Shown piece by piece: positions 1-6,852 of a DNA stretch of 10,379 bases. The position numbers and the translations under genes were made by a program. Location of the stretch: assembly GCA_002419285.1 (NCBI GenBank), contig DIFU01000063.1:1-10379 (forward strand), read 5' to 3'. The notes beneath the pieces are model-generated. The model was not told where the DNA came from and made no database searches. It worked only from the letters and a program-made list of their open reading frames with translations. The number at the start of each line of letters is the position of its first letter. The stretch's first letter is position 1. The DNA comes from Prolixibacteraceae bacterium UBA5740 (lineage in GTDB: Bacteria; Bacteroidota; Bacteroidia; Bacteroidales; Prolixibacteraceae).

Positions 1-773
1 TCGGAAGGATGAACCGAAATGATTTTTGCCTTTTTTGCCATCAGCGGCAGGTAGGTAAAACCTCTCATATCAGTAGCGGTAAAATATTCACGGTTAAAGT
101 CCCTTCGAATTTTTAAAGTCCGGCCAACCCCCAAAACACCACCTGATTTTTCAAGTACATCATTGTCAGTAAGCTCTCTAACGGTGCCCATCGCATAAAA
201 AACCTTGTTCATGGCAACCGTTTGGTCGTCAATGATCCTCGACTTCTCCTCCACAGTGCGGGTAACTTCCTGAACCTGCGTAGAAAGCAAACTTACATCG
301 AGGTTTAACCTTTCCACGCTCTGTGTAAGTTGCGAAATTTCGATGTTCTTTTGCTCAACCTGATTGTTCAGATTTGAAACCATCCTTTCAAATTCAGTAA
401 CCATTCCCTGTAATTCACCAACCTTTGAATTAGCAGAATTCAGTCTTCGTTGCAAGGAAGAATTTAGTTCCTTATTTTTTTGGATTAACTGGTTCAGCAA
501 AGCAATATCTTCCAGTATCTTCTGCTTACGGTCACCTTGAAGTTCTCCTGGTTGCTGACTGGCAACAGTTATCATCTTTTCCAGGGCTTTAATTGAATCA
601 AGGTTCTCCTGGATTTCATTGAAGGAAGACAGAAAATCCATTATAGCCTGATCCTTTTCGGATGTGACGGCTGCCAGGCTATCCCTTACCATACCCAGAC
701 GGCTTATTTCATTTTTTTGTTGCTGGCAGGCAAACAATCCTGTCAATGCAATCAGAATCACTAATTTTTTCAT
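1..773 (-). CDS. Coiled-coil lipoprotein, 3'-truncated by window edge
   Basis: Translating the minus strand from the ATG at 773-771 gives 257 codons with no stop before the window edge, so the C-terminus is missing. The N-terminus, MKKLVILIALTGLFAC, is a lipoprotein signal peptide: two Lys, a hydrophobic core and an LFAC lipobox. Cys16 would be lipidated, and QQQ follows it with no Asp at +2. Residues of about 20-165 are rich in Glu, Gln, Leu, Asn and Ser with heptad-like spacing, which reads as a long coiled coil. The last part visible (about residues 165-257) is globular-looking, with segments such as VFYAMGTVREL and GVLGVGRTLKI. Envelope proteins of this build are common in Bacteroidota, and some are annotated as Cbp1-like collagen-binding adhesins; that resemblance is from memory and unproven. 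It is probably anchored in the outer or inner membrane. The reading frame and lipobox are clear; the function is unknown. Confidence 0.85.
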   Translation of the reverse strand, partial: MKKLVILIALTGLFACQQQKNEISRLGMVRDSLAAVTSEKDQAIMDFLSSFNEIQENLDSIKALEKMITVASQQPGELQGDRKQKILEDIALLNQLIQKNKELNSSLQRRLNSANSKVGELQGMVTEFERMVSNLNNQVEQKNIEISQLTQSVERLNLDVSLLSTQVQEVTRTVEEKSRIIDDQTVAMNKVFYAMGTVRELTDNDVLEKSGGVLGVGRTLKIRRDFNREYFTATDMRGFTYLPLMAKKAKIISVHPS

Positions 774-808
774 TGTATAAAACCTGTATTTGGTTGTGAA
801 ATCAGATG

Positions 809-816
809 CAAATGTA
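809..816 (-). promoter_or_regulatory. -7 promoter element for the lipoprotein gene
   Basis: The minus strand reads TACATTTG, a full match to the Bacteroidota -7 consensus TAnnTTTG, 35 nt upstream of the lipoprotein ATG. No clear TTG -33 box is found at the usual 19-21 nt spacing, so the call rests on the -7 element and its position. Confidence 0.4.
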
Positions 817-933
817 ATACATCCATAACACCTGTTATCCGCTGGAATAGAAATATTTAAGAATTAATCTACACAGCAATACAGATCATGCACGAAATGA
901 TTCGAATTGAAGGGTAAACCTAACATAAATGTC

Positions 934-941
934 TAACTTTA
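934..941 (+). promoter_or_regulatory. Weak candidate -7 element for the methyltransferase gene
   Basis: TAACTTTA differs from TAnnTTTG only at the last base and lies 37 nt before the GTG start. The nearest upstream TTG (907-909) is 24 nt away, longer than the usual 19-21, so this is a weak candidate. The rest of the divergent intergenic region 774-978 shows nothing else I can support. Confidence 0.22.
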
Positions 942-978
942 ACCACTTAACAAACGTATCAACCATAGGAATGAATAA

Positions 979-1698
979 GTGAAAGTTATGTCGTTTGTTA
1001 TCTTCATGTTAATGGCAGCAATATTCAATACATCGGAAACCGGAAATCCGCAGGAATCCTTACTTCATCAACGTGAGGAGATGGTTCGTTTACAAATTCA
1101 AAACAGAGGAATCTCTGATACAAAAATACTGAATGCTTTCAAAACCGTACCACGCGAAGCATTTGTGCCTGTTGGGTACAGAAGATATTCCTATGCCGAC
1201 CAACCCATCCCGATTGGAGAAGGACAAACCATTTCGCAACCATATATTGTTGCCTTCATGACCGAGGTTCTTGGGGTCGGCCCCGATGAAAAAGTACTTG
1301 AAATCGGCACTGGCTCGGGTTACCAGGCGGCAATTCTTGCTGAATTGGATGTGGAGGTTTATTCAATTGAAGTAAACGAGATTCTTGCACAGAGAGCCAG
1401 AATCACCCTTGAAAACCTCGGCTATAAAAACATCCATCTGAAGACCGGGGATGGTTATGCAGGTTGGCCAGAGAATGCTCCTTACGACGCTATTCTCGTT
1501 ACATGTTCACCTACCTCTATACCACCCCTCCTGAAAGAACAACTGGCTGAGGGTGGCAGGATGATAATTCCGGTTGGACAGCAAAACAGCGTACAATATC
1601 TATATCTTCTCGAAAAGCATCATGGAAAAATCATAAAAAAAAACGTGATGCCTGTAAGGTTTGTACCGATGACTGACGGAAAAGGGAAACCATATTAA
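979..1698 (+). CDS. pcm: Protein-L-isoaspartate O-methyltransferase with N-terminal export-like segment
   Basis: This enzyme family methylates isoaspartyl residues in damaged proteins using S-adenosylmethionine, starting their repair to aspartate. The 239-residue product has the family signatures in order: FVP at residues 62-64, PIGEGQTISQPYIVA at 78-92, SAM-binding motif I VLEIGTGSGYQAA at 106-118, an acidic motif-II-like segment YSIEVNE at 128-134, and the late motif EGGRMIIPVG at 191-200. Residues 175-183 read TCSPTSIPP where family members usually have a TAAPPEIPP-like segment. The GTG start at 979 is favoured by AGGA at 967-970, eight bases upstream. The first 33 residues are extra relative to a cytosolic enzyme of about 205-210 residues. 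They include a hydrophobic stretch SFVIFMLMAAIF (5-16), suggesting export or anchoring, but no sharp cleavage site is visible. An internal ATG at 1081 (Met35) would give the canonical cytosolic length. It stands alone, diverging from the lipoprotein gene. Confidence 0.93.
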   Translation: MKVMSFVIFMLMAAIFNTSETGNPQESLLHQREEMVRLQIQNRGISDTKILNAFKTVPREAFVPVGYRRYSYADQPIPIGEGQTISQPYIVAFMTEVLGVGPDEKVLEIGTGSGYQAAILAELDVEVYSIEVNEILAQRARITLENLGYKNIHLKTGDGYAGWPENAPYDAILVTCSPTSIPPLLKEQLAEGGRMIIPVGQQNSVQYLYLLEKHHGKIIKKNVMPVRFVPMTDGKGKPY

Positions 1699-1907
1699 GC
1701 AGGCATAAAAATCATCTACTTCTTTAGGACCGCCTCCAATATTTCAGGCATTCCATTGGGGAATCAATCTAATCAACCAGTAATTGAGGCTTTGCCAGAA
1801 TAAAGCATCCCTGATTATTGACATGCCGGTTGAGCTATCAGGTACATATACCATTGATGGATTGACACTTACCCGAAGCAGACATCCGTTAACAAGGAAA
1901 TAACATT

Positions 1908-1938
1908 TTTGAGATTAAACTATTTTAGGATATTTATG
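1908..1938 (+). promoter_or_regulatory. Promoter of the TonB-dependent receptor gene
   Basis: TTTG at 1908-1911 is followed by a 19-nt spacer and TATTTATG at 1931-1938, one mismatch from the Bacteroidota -7 consensus TAnnTTTG. Spacing fits the phylum's sigma factor. Transcription would begin near 1943-1946, leaving a leader of about 35 nt before the ATG at 1980. Apart from this, 1699-1979 holds only a 26-codon ATG reading frame (1823-1903), which has no ribosome-binding site and no recognisable content. Confidence 0.5.
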
Positions 1939-1979
1939 TCTTATTATGTGTTGAATTAATCTTGAAAATAGTTAGACAA

Positions 1980-4454
1980 ATGAAGAAGATATTATTTCTG
2001 TCCATTTTTGGTTTGTTATATAGTTTAGCCTGGGCACAGCCCGCACCTGTTGCCAATGAAAGTGAAGTCAGGTCGGGCAGAATAAAGGGGGTCATTTTGG
2101 ATGCCGATTCGCAGTCCCCCATGGAGTATGCCAATATAGCGATATACAGCAAAAGGGATTCCTCATTGGTAACCGGAGGAATTACCAACGATAAAGGGCA
2201 CTTCGAAATCGAAGGATTGGGTTTTGGTGAGTATTATGCTGAAGCCATATTTATTGGGTATGAAAAAAGTTCTCATTCAGGCATCCGGATAGCACCAGCC
2301 AATCAGGTTGTGGATATTGGGGAAATAACATTAAGTGCATCGTCATTGACAATCGGAGATGTAAATGTAGTCGCCGATCGTCAAAGAATTGAATACAAAA
2401 TCGACAAAAAGGTCATCAATGTTGATCAGGATATCAACGCTGCCGGCGGAACCGCAATCGATGTGCTGGAAAATACACCTTCGGTTGAAGTTGATATTGA
2501 CGGTAATGTATCCCTGAGGGGTTCATCCAGCTTTACTGTATTGATCGATGGAAAACCAAGCGTCCTCTCAGGCAGTGATGCACTGAGGCAACTTCCTGCT
2601 TCAGCCATTGACAATATTGAAATAATTACAAATCCATCAGCCAAATATGAACCAGACGGGATGGCAGGGATCATCAATGTGGTGATGAAAAAGAATGTTC
2701 TTTCAGGATTCAACGGAATAGTGAATGCAATGGTCGGAACCGGTAATAAATACCGGACCGACCTGAACCTGAATTACAGGACACGGAAAACAAACCTGTT
2801 TTTTGGGACAGACTGGAACAATTATAACTCCTTCGGGGAGATTTTTTCAGAACGACAGATTTTTCAGCATGACACCACAAATTTCATCATTACTGAAGGC
2901 AAACGAGATTCGGAACGCAGAGGGTTCAATCTCAGGGGAGGTGCTGATTTTTTTCTAACCGACAGAGCCACACTGACACTCTCATTGACAGGTGGACAAT
3001 ATGGCAATGACAATGGAGGTCGTTCGCAACTTCATGAATATTCGATGCCGGGAACAACCGAGAGATTTATAATCAATGACAATCTATCAGGAAGAGAAGG
3101 TAACCAGTTCAGTTCAAATTTAAGTTTCCAACAAAAATTTGATGAATCAGGACTTCACAAATTAGATTTTCTACTCTATTATTCGGCTCGGACCGGTGAT
3201 GATCAGGAAAACCAGGATGAATACCTGACCAATTCCAGTTACCAGGGTAATCTTGGATTCATTGACCGAATCCAGTCATCTGAAACAGAGGAAGAAAATG
3301 AATTCCGATTCAAATTAGACTACGTCCGCCCTCTGTCATCAGGTGGAAAATTTGAGGCTGGAATGCAATCGACGCTTGACAGAGAGCAGGAAGAGTTTAC
3401 GTTCTCAAACTATGATCCTGAAACATCGAATTGGATAAGCAATCCTTTATTTACCAGCTCCATGGATTTCAGACGTGACATTCATGCCGGGTATGTTACA
3501 CTAGGGGGTAAAATGGGCGTAATACAATATATGGCCGGGCTGCGTGGAGAATATACCTTTCGAGAAATTGAGCACGAAAAGGCAGAAGAGCCAGTTACGC
3601 TCAACCGATTTGATCTCTTTCCAACGGCCCATTTGTCACTGGATGCTTCTGAAACGACACAAATCATGACAAGTTACAGCCGTAGAATTAACCGGCCTTC
3701 AGGACGGGATCTGGATCCTTTTCCAAATTACATGAACCAATATACCATCAGGCAAGGTAATCCTGCTTTAAAACCAGAATATACCAGTTCAATAGAACTT
3801 GGAATCATGCAAAGGTTTGGAAAATCTTTCATTTCGGCAGAAACCTTTTATCGCACTACCAACAACCTGATCAGCATGGTTCAGGAGCTTAGGGATAATG
3901 GTATAATATATCTTACCTCAGATAATATAAACCGTGATCACTCTTTGGGTGCCGAGGTAATGGGGAACTTCAATATTGCCAAATGGTTTCAGCTAAACAG
4001 TAGCGTCAGTTACTTCAACTACCGCATCAAGGGAGAATTAAATGGCGAAAACATCGACAGGGAAAGCAACAACTATTCCCTCCGAATGAATGGAAGTTTC
4101 AGGCTGGCACCTGAAAGCAGAGTGCAGCTGATGGCATTCTACAGGGGACCATCGGTACAGGCCCAGGGCGAATCAAAAGGCATGTTCTTCTCCAATATTT
4201 CATACCGCCAGGAGTTTTTCGACAAGAAACTTTCAGCTACGCTGAGTCTAAGAGACATTTTCGGAACATCCCAATTCGAAAACATGTCTTACGGTCCTAA
4301 CTTTTCCAACAAATTCCGCATGAAGCGTGAGTCGCAGGTATTGCAGCTTACACTCAGCTACAAGATCAACAACTACAAACAGGATCGCGGTCAGGGTGAA
4401 ATGAACGGTGAAGGTGGTGACCAGGGCGGAGGCCGCATGGACATGGACTTCTGA
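1980..4454 (+). CDS. TonB-dependent outer-membrane receptor (CarboxypepD_reg-like, plug, beta-barrel)
   Basis: This is predicted to be an outer-membrane 22-strand barrel that imports a ligand using TonB/proton-motive energy; the ligand is unknown. I start at ATG 1980 (824 residues), not the in-frame TTG at 1962, because it gives a clean signal peptide: MKKILFLSIFGLLYSLAWA then QPAP. Residues of about 32-119 form a carboxypeptidase-regulatory-like fold (GRIKGVILDADSQSPMEYAN, then NDKGHFEIEGL). Residues of about 128-240 are the plug, with TAIDVLENTPSVEVD, GNVSLRGSSSFTVLIDGKP and a final AGIINVVMKKN. The rest is barrel, with alternating aromatic strands. NRPSGRDLDPFPNYMN followed by GNPALKPEYTSSIELG matches the group with an OMP_b-brl_3-type barrel (PF14905) rather than SusC. 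The last strand, near QVLQLTLSYKI, is followed by a 28-residue Gly-rich tail ending MDMDF. No SusD, regulator or TonB gene is adjacent. Confidence 0.93.
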   Translation: MKKILFLSIFGLLYSLAWAQPAPVANESEVRSGRIKGVILDADSQSPMEYANIAIYSKRDSSLVTGGITNDKGHFEIEGLGFGEYYAEAIFIGYEKSSHSGIRIAPANQVVDIGEITLSASSLTIGDVNVVADRQRIEYKIDKKVINVDQDINAAGGTAIDVLENTPSVEVDIDGNVSLRGSSSFTVLIDGKPSVLSGSDALRQLPASAIDNIEIITNPSAKYEPDGMAGIINVVMKKNVLSGFNGIVNAMVGTGNKYRTDLNLNYRTRKTNLFFGTDWNNYNSFGEIFSERQIFQHDTTNFIITEGKRDSERRGFNLRGGADFFLTDRATLTLSLTGGQYGNDNGGRSQLHEYSMPGTTERFIINDNLSGREGNQFSSNLSFQQKFDESGLHKLDFLLYYSARTGDDQENQDEYLTNSSYQGNLGFIDRIQSSETEEENEFRFKLDYVRPLSSGGKFEAGMQSTLDREQEEFTFSNYDPETSNWISNPLFTSSMDFRRDIHAGYVTLGGKMGVIQYMAGLRGEYTFREIEHEKAEEPVTLNRFDLFPTAHLSLDASETTQIMTSYSRRINRPSGRDLDPFPNYMNQYTIRQGNPALKPEYTSSIELGIMQRFGKSFISAETFYRTTNNLISMVQELRDNGIIYLTSDNINRDHSLGAEVMGNFNIAKWFQLNSSVSYFNYRIKGELNGENIDRESNNYSLRMNGSFRLAPESRVQLMAFYRGPSVQAQGESKGMFFSNISYRQEFFDKKLSATLSLRDIFGTSQFENMSYGPNFSNKFRMKRESQVLQLTLSYKINNYKQDRGQGEMNGEGGDQGGGRMDMDF

Positions 4455-4589
4455 TAATATTATCGCGCATTGAACCACATAAAAATTGACGAAGGTATTT
4501 TCCAAACCCTGATCAAAGCCTGTACAGGTATTGACTTTCTGCGGTTCTTCAATAGTTATTCTCCGTATATTGTGTATTAATGAATACAG

Positions 4590-4622
4590 AAGATATATAC
4601 AAGATCTATTCAAGATATACTC
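4590..4622. repeat. Three-unit imperfect 11-bp tandem repeat
   Basis: Three consecutive 11-mers, AAGATATATAC, AAGATCTATTC and AAGATATACTC, agree with each other at 9 of 11 positions in every pairing. A fourth, degenerate unit may follow at 4623-4633. The period is about one DNA helical turn, so each unit presents the same face. It lies between the receptor stop and the hairpin at 4681. It could be a protein-binding array, curved DNA or a simple duplication; nothing shows which. Confidence 0.6.
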
Positions 4623-4680
4623 AAATACAGAACCTGTGCAATATGGATAAGGGAGTTATAAAATAACCTGGCACCCATTA

Positions 4681-4732
4681 AAGAGAATAAAAGAGGCTGT
4701 TTTCAAAAAAAGACAGCCTCTTTTATTCTCTT
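4681..4732. terminator. Perfect 20-bp hairpin, probable bidirectional terminator
   Basis: The arm 4681-4700 is exactly the reverse complement of 4713-4732, with a 12-nt loop (4701-4712). The GC-rich core is AGAGGCTGT/ACAGCCTCT, flanked by A-rich sequence on the left and T-rich sequence on the right, so it reads as an intrinsic terminator on both strands. It lies 226 nt past the receptor stop on the plus strand and 8 nt past the stop of a doubtful minus-strand frame. Confidence 0.75.
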
Positions 4733-4740
4733 GAGGGAAT

Positions 4741-4950
4741 TCACAAAGTCGCCTGACCCGGCTCCCCTACGAAAGAACTCCCGACTATGGCCTTAGGAGC
4801 TTCAAACATATTCTCATAATGGCGAAGATGAAAATTGAAAATTTGATAATCCAATGAAAATCCGTGTTTCCTGAGTGTAATTAACCAAATTTCAAACAGA
4901 TAGGCAAATGCTACTATTTCCCTATGATTGACCACATATAAAAAATTCAT
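4741..4950 (-). CDS. Doubtful small hypothetical ORF
   Basis: A 69-codon frame runs from an ATG at 4950-4948 to a TGA eight bases before the hairpin at 4713-4732. The product begins MNFLYVVNHREIVAFAYLF and ends GEPGQATL, and matches nothing I recognise. It has aromatic-rich, slightly hydrophobic composition and no Shine-Dalgarno sequence. The only positive argument is the closeness of a terminator-like hairpin to its stop. It may equally be a chance frame or the remains of a decayed gene. Confidence 0.2.
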   Translation of the reverse strand: MNFLYVVNHREIVAFAYLFEIWLITLRKHGFSLDYQIFNFHLRHYENMFEAPKAIVGSSFVGEPGQATL

Positions 4951-4993
4951 TTTGAAGAAACATAACCCTCATCCATTCAAGGTTTTTTATCCT

Positions 4994-5001
4994 TATATTT
5001 A
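4994..5001 (+). promoter_or_regulatory. Weak candidate -7 element for the first oxidoreductase
   Basis: TATATTTA differs from TAnnTTTG only at the last base and would give a leader of roughly 54 nt before the ATG at 5062. No TTG is present at the expected -33 position. It is the best candidate between the hairpin and the gene, but weak. Confidence 0.25.
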
Positions 5002-5061
5002 TGGCTCTTAAAGAAAATTTATGCATACATAGATGTAGTATATTAACTCAATCTTATTACT

Positions 5062-6579
5062 ATGAACAAAAAATCAGAAAAAAGCAGTGTATCCCGCAGG
5101 GCATTTCTGGGTACAACTGCAGCCGCAGCCGCTGGAATTACCATTCTTCCCAGCAATGTCATTGCCGGTCTGGGTCACAAAGCCCCAAGCGATAAGCTGA
5201 ATATTGCCTGCATTGGTGTAGGTGGTATGGGTGCAAGTAACCTCAGAAACTCTGCCACAGAAAACATTGTTGGTCTTTGCGATGTCGACTGGAAATACAG
5301 CAAAAGGGTTTTTGACGCCTATCCAAATGCCAAAACCTATAAGGACTGGCGCAAGATGTACGACGAGATGGGTAAATCCATCGATGCAGTTATTGTAGCC
5401 ACTGCCGACCACACCCATGCCATTACTGCTGCATATGCCATGGAAATGGGTAAGCACGTGTATGTACAAAAACCTTTGACACATACAGTATATGAATCAA
5501 GGTTGCTCACCAAGCTGGCTGATAAATACAAGGTTGCCACTCAAATGGGTAACCAGGGTTCATCAGGCGAAGGTGTTAACCTCGTTTGTGAATGGTTGGC
5601 CAATGGTGAAATCGGTGAAGTAACCAAAGTGGAAGCTTTCACAGACCGGCCAATCTGGCCACAAGGTCTGAACCGACCAGAACCTGGCATGTGGGTACCT
5701 GACTCCCTTGACTGGGATCTCTTCATCGGACCGGCCCCAATGCGTCCGTACCACGAATTATACACTCCCTGGAACTGGCGAGGCTGGTGGGATTTTGGCA
5801 CAGGTGCCCTTGGTGACATGGCTTGCCACATCTTACATCCTGTTTTTGTTGGTCTTGAATTAGGCTATCCAACTAAAGCCCAGGGTAGCTCCACTCTGCT
5901 GCTGAACGACTGCGCACCCAATGCACAGATGGTAAAACTGACCTTCCCTGGCAGGGCTCCCAAGACTGCATGGAAAGGAATGAAGAAAAACGCAGTTCTT
6001 CCTCCAGTTGAAGTCACATGGTACGATGGAGGTCTCCAGCCCATGAAACCAGAAGGATGGCCTGCAGGAAGGAATATGAATGATCAGGGTGGTGGTGTCA
6101 TTTTCCACGGAACCAAAGACAAGTTGATCTGTGGTTGCTATGGCGTGAATCCATGGCTGTTATCAGGAAGAGTACCCGAAGCTCCCAAATTCCGCAGAAG
6201 AATTGACAAGGCCACGAACGGTGGACACGAACAGGATTGGATCCGCGCATGTAAGGAAAGTCCTGACAGCCGCGTAAAAACAGCTTCCGATTTCAGCGAA
6301 GCCGGTCCATTCAACGAAATGGTAGTGATGGGTGTGCTCGCTGTCCGTCTCCAGAGTCTTAACAAAGAACTGGAATGGGATGGAGTGAACATGAAATTCA
6401 CCAATATTGGTGCTGACGAAAAAATCAGAACTGTCGTTAAGGATGGCTTCGAAATCAATGACGGACATCCAACATTCAAGAAAGACTGGACTGAACCCGT
6501 TGCCGCACAGGAATTTGCAGCAGAACTGATCAAGCACACCTACAGGAAGCCTTGGTCACTGCCCGAAATGCCTGCATAG
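5062..6579 (+). CDS. Tat-exported Gfo/Idh/MocA family oxidoreductase, copy 1
   Basis: Members of this superfamily oxidise or reduce sugars, inositols and related polyols with NAD(P). This 505-residue copy is predicted to act in the periplasm: the N-terminus has the twin-arginine motif SRRAFLG (Arg12-Arg13) followed by an Ala-rich hydrophobic core (17-35). A Rossmann domain follows, with IGVGGMG at 51-57 and CDVDW at 73-77. The lysine motif is VQKP (135-138), giving catalytic Lys137 preceded by Gln instead of the usual Glu. GALGDMACH (248-256) supplies Asp252 and His256, spaced like the Asp/His pair of inositol dehydrogenase. Position 259 is His where copy 2 has Asp. The central PWNWRGWWDFGTGALGDMACH region marks the large secreted subgroup common in Bacteroidota and Planctomycetota, longer than the usual 330-400 residues. 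The substrate is unknown. There is no Shine-Dalgarno sequence. A terminator follows 104 nt after the stop. Confidence 0.93.
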   Translation: MNKKSEKSSVSRRAFLGTTAAAAAGITILPSNVIAGLGHKAPSDKLNIACIGVGGMGASNLRNSATENIVGLCDVDWKYSKRVFDAYPNAKTYKDWRKMYDEMGKSIDAVIVATADHTHAITAAYAMEMGKHVYVQKPLTHTVYESRLLTKLADKYKVATQMGNQGSSGEGVNLVCEWLANGEIGEVTKVEAFTDRPIWPQGLNRPEPGMWVPDSLDWDLFIGPAPMRPYHELYTPWNWRGWWDFGTGALGDMACHILHPVFVGLELGYPTKAQGSSTLLLNDCAPNAQMVKLTFPGRAPKTAWKGMKKNAVLPPVEVTWYDGGLQPMKPEGWPAGRNMNDQGGGVIFHGTKDKLICGCYGVNPWLLSGRVPEAPKFRRRIDKATNGGHEQDWIRACKESPDSRVKTASDFSEAGPFNEMVVMGVLAVRLQSLNKELEWDGVNMKFTNIGADEKIRTVVKDGFEINDGHPTFKKDWTEPVAAQEFAAELIKHTYRKPWSLPEMPA

Positions 6580-6683
6580 ATTTACTGACAGAACCTTGAT
6601 CGACCATAGCAAAGAATAGCTGGAATTTCCAGCACATTAAGCAACGGTCAGAGAAAGCGGTCTATCAATAATAACTCTTCATC

Positions 6684-6729
6684 AAAAGGCTGTATGTATA
6701 AGCAAAATGCTTTCATACAGCCTTTTTTT
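6684..6729 (+). terminator. Intrinsic terminator after oxidoreductase copy 1
   Basis: A perfect 13-bp stem (6684-6696 with 6714-6726, AAAAGGCTGTATG/CATACAGCCTTTT) ends in a run of seven T residues (6723-6729). The loop can itself pair as AAGCA/TGCTT (6700-6704 with 6708-6712). It should end transcription of copy 1 and isolate copy 2. Confidence 0.85.
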
Positions 6730-6789
6730 ATCGATATTACTTCAGATCTTGACAATATTGGGCATTAACGAGCCAATCCCCGGATCTGG

Positions 6790-6820
6790 TTGCAAAAAGA
6801 TGTTTTTTTTCATACTTTCA
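6790..6820 (+). promoter_or_regulatory. Candidate promoter of oxidoreductase copy 2
   Basis: TTG at 6790-6792, a 20-nt spacer and TACTTTCA at 6813-6820 fit the Bacteroidota spacing, though the -7 element differs from TAnnTTTG at its last two bases. The leader to the ATG at 6853 would be about 25 nt. If real, translation cannot begin at the in-frame TTG 6790, which would lie upstream of the transcript. Confidence 0.35.
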
Positions 6821-6852
6821 GCCCCTGTATACCTATCGGTAAAATGAAAGCC

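Larger units (their letters stand above)
4455..5061. other. Long intergenic region without a supported gene
   Basis: This 607-bp gap separates the receptor from the first oxidoreductase. It holds a 12-bp AT-rich palindrome GATAATATTATC (4453-4464) overlapping the receptor stop codon, a 10-bp palindrome CCTGTACAGG (4519-4528), the 11-bp tandem repeat at 4590-4622 and the hairpin at 4681-4732. A minus-strand reading frame of 69 codons (4741-4950, listed separately) is doubtful. No RNA gene or mobile-element end was recognised. Confidence 0.6.

Noticed and set aside
1823..1903. Small 26-codon ATG frame in the gap before the receptor
   Set aside because: There is no ribosome-binding site or promoter placed for it, and its content matches nothing. 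Frames this short are expected by chance.
1980..4454. SusC-type receptor of a polysaccharide utilisation locus
   Set aside because: No SusD gene follows, no glycoside hydrolase or hybrid sensor is nearby, and the 824-residue length and barrel features fit the stand-alone receptor group better than SusC of about 1000 residues.
4458..4580. Forty open codons in frame with the receptor after its TGA TAA
   Set aside because: It would require reading through two consecutive stops, has no ATG start and matches nothing recognisable. The receptor already ends at a normal-looking tail.
4248..4613. Minus-strand frame of 121 codons overlapping the receptor 3' end
   Set aside because: Most of it is antisense to conserved barrel sequence, and it has no family resemblance or promoter.
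4681..4732. Inverted repeat as an insertion-sequence end or CRISPR-like repeat
   Set aside because: The two arms are only 12 bp apart and no transposase, target duplication or spaced copies exist. The T-rich hairpin form fits a terminator.
6138..6539. Long open frames antisense to the oxidoreductase genes (also 5074-5484 and 7941-8318)
   Set aside because: They lie wholly inside well-supported genes, occur at similar positions in both paralogues because the coding strands are alike, and have Cys/Ser-rich composition with no recognisable family.
6617..6632. Small palindrome GCTGGAA/TTCCAGC after oxidoreductase copy 1
   Set aside because: A 7-bp stem with a single-base loop cannot form a proper hairpin, and a much better terminator follows. 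It could be a binding site but nothing else supports that.
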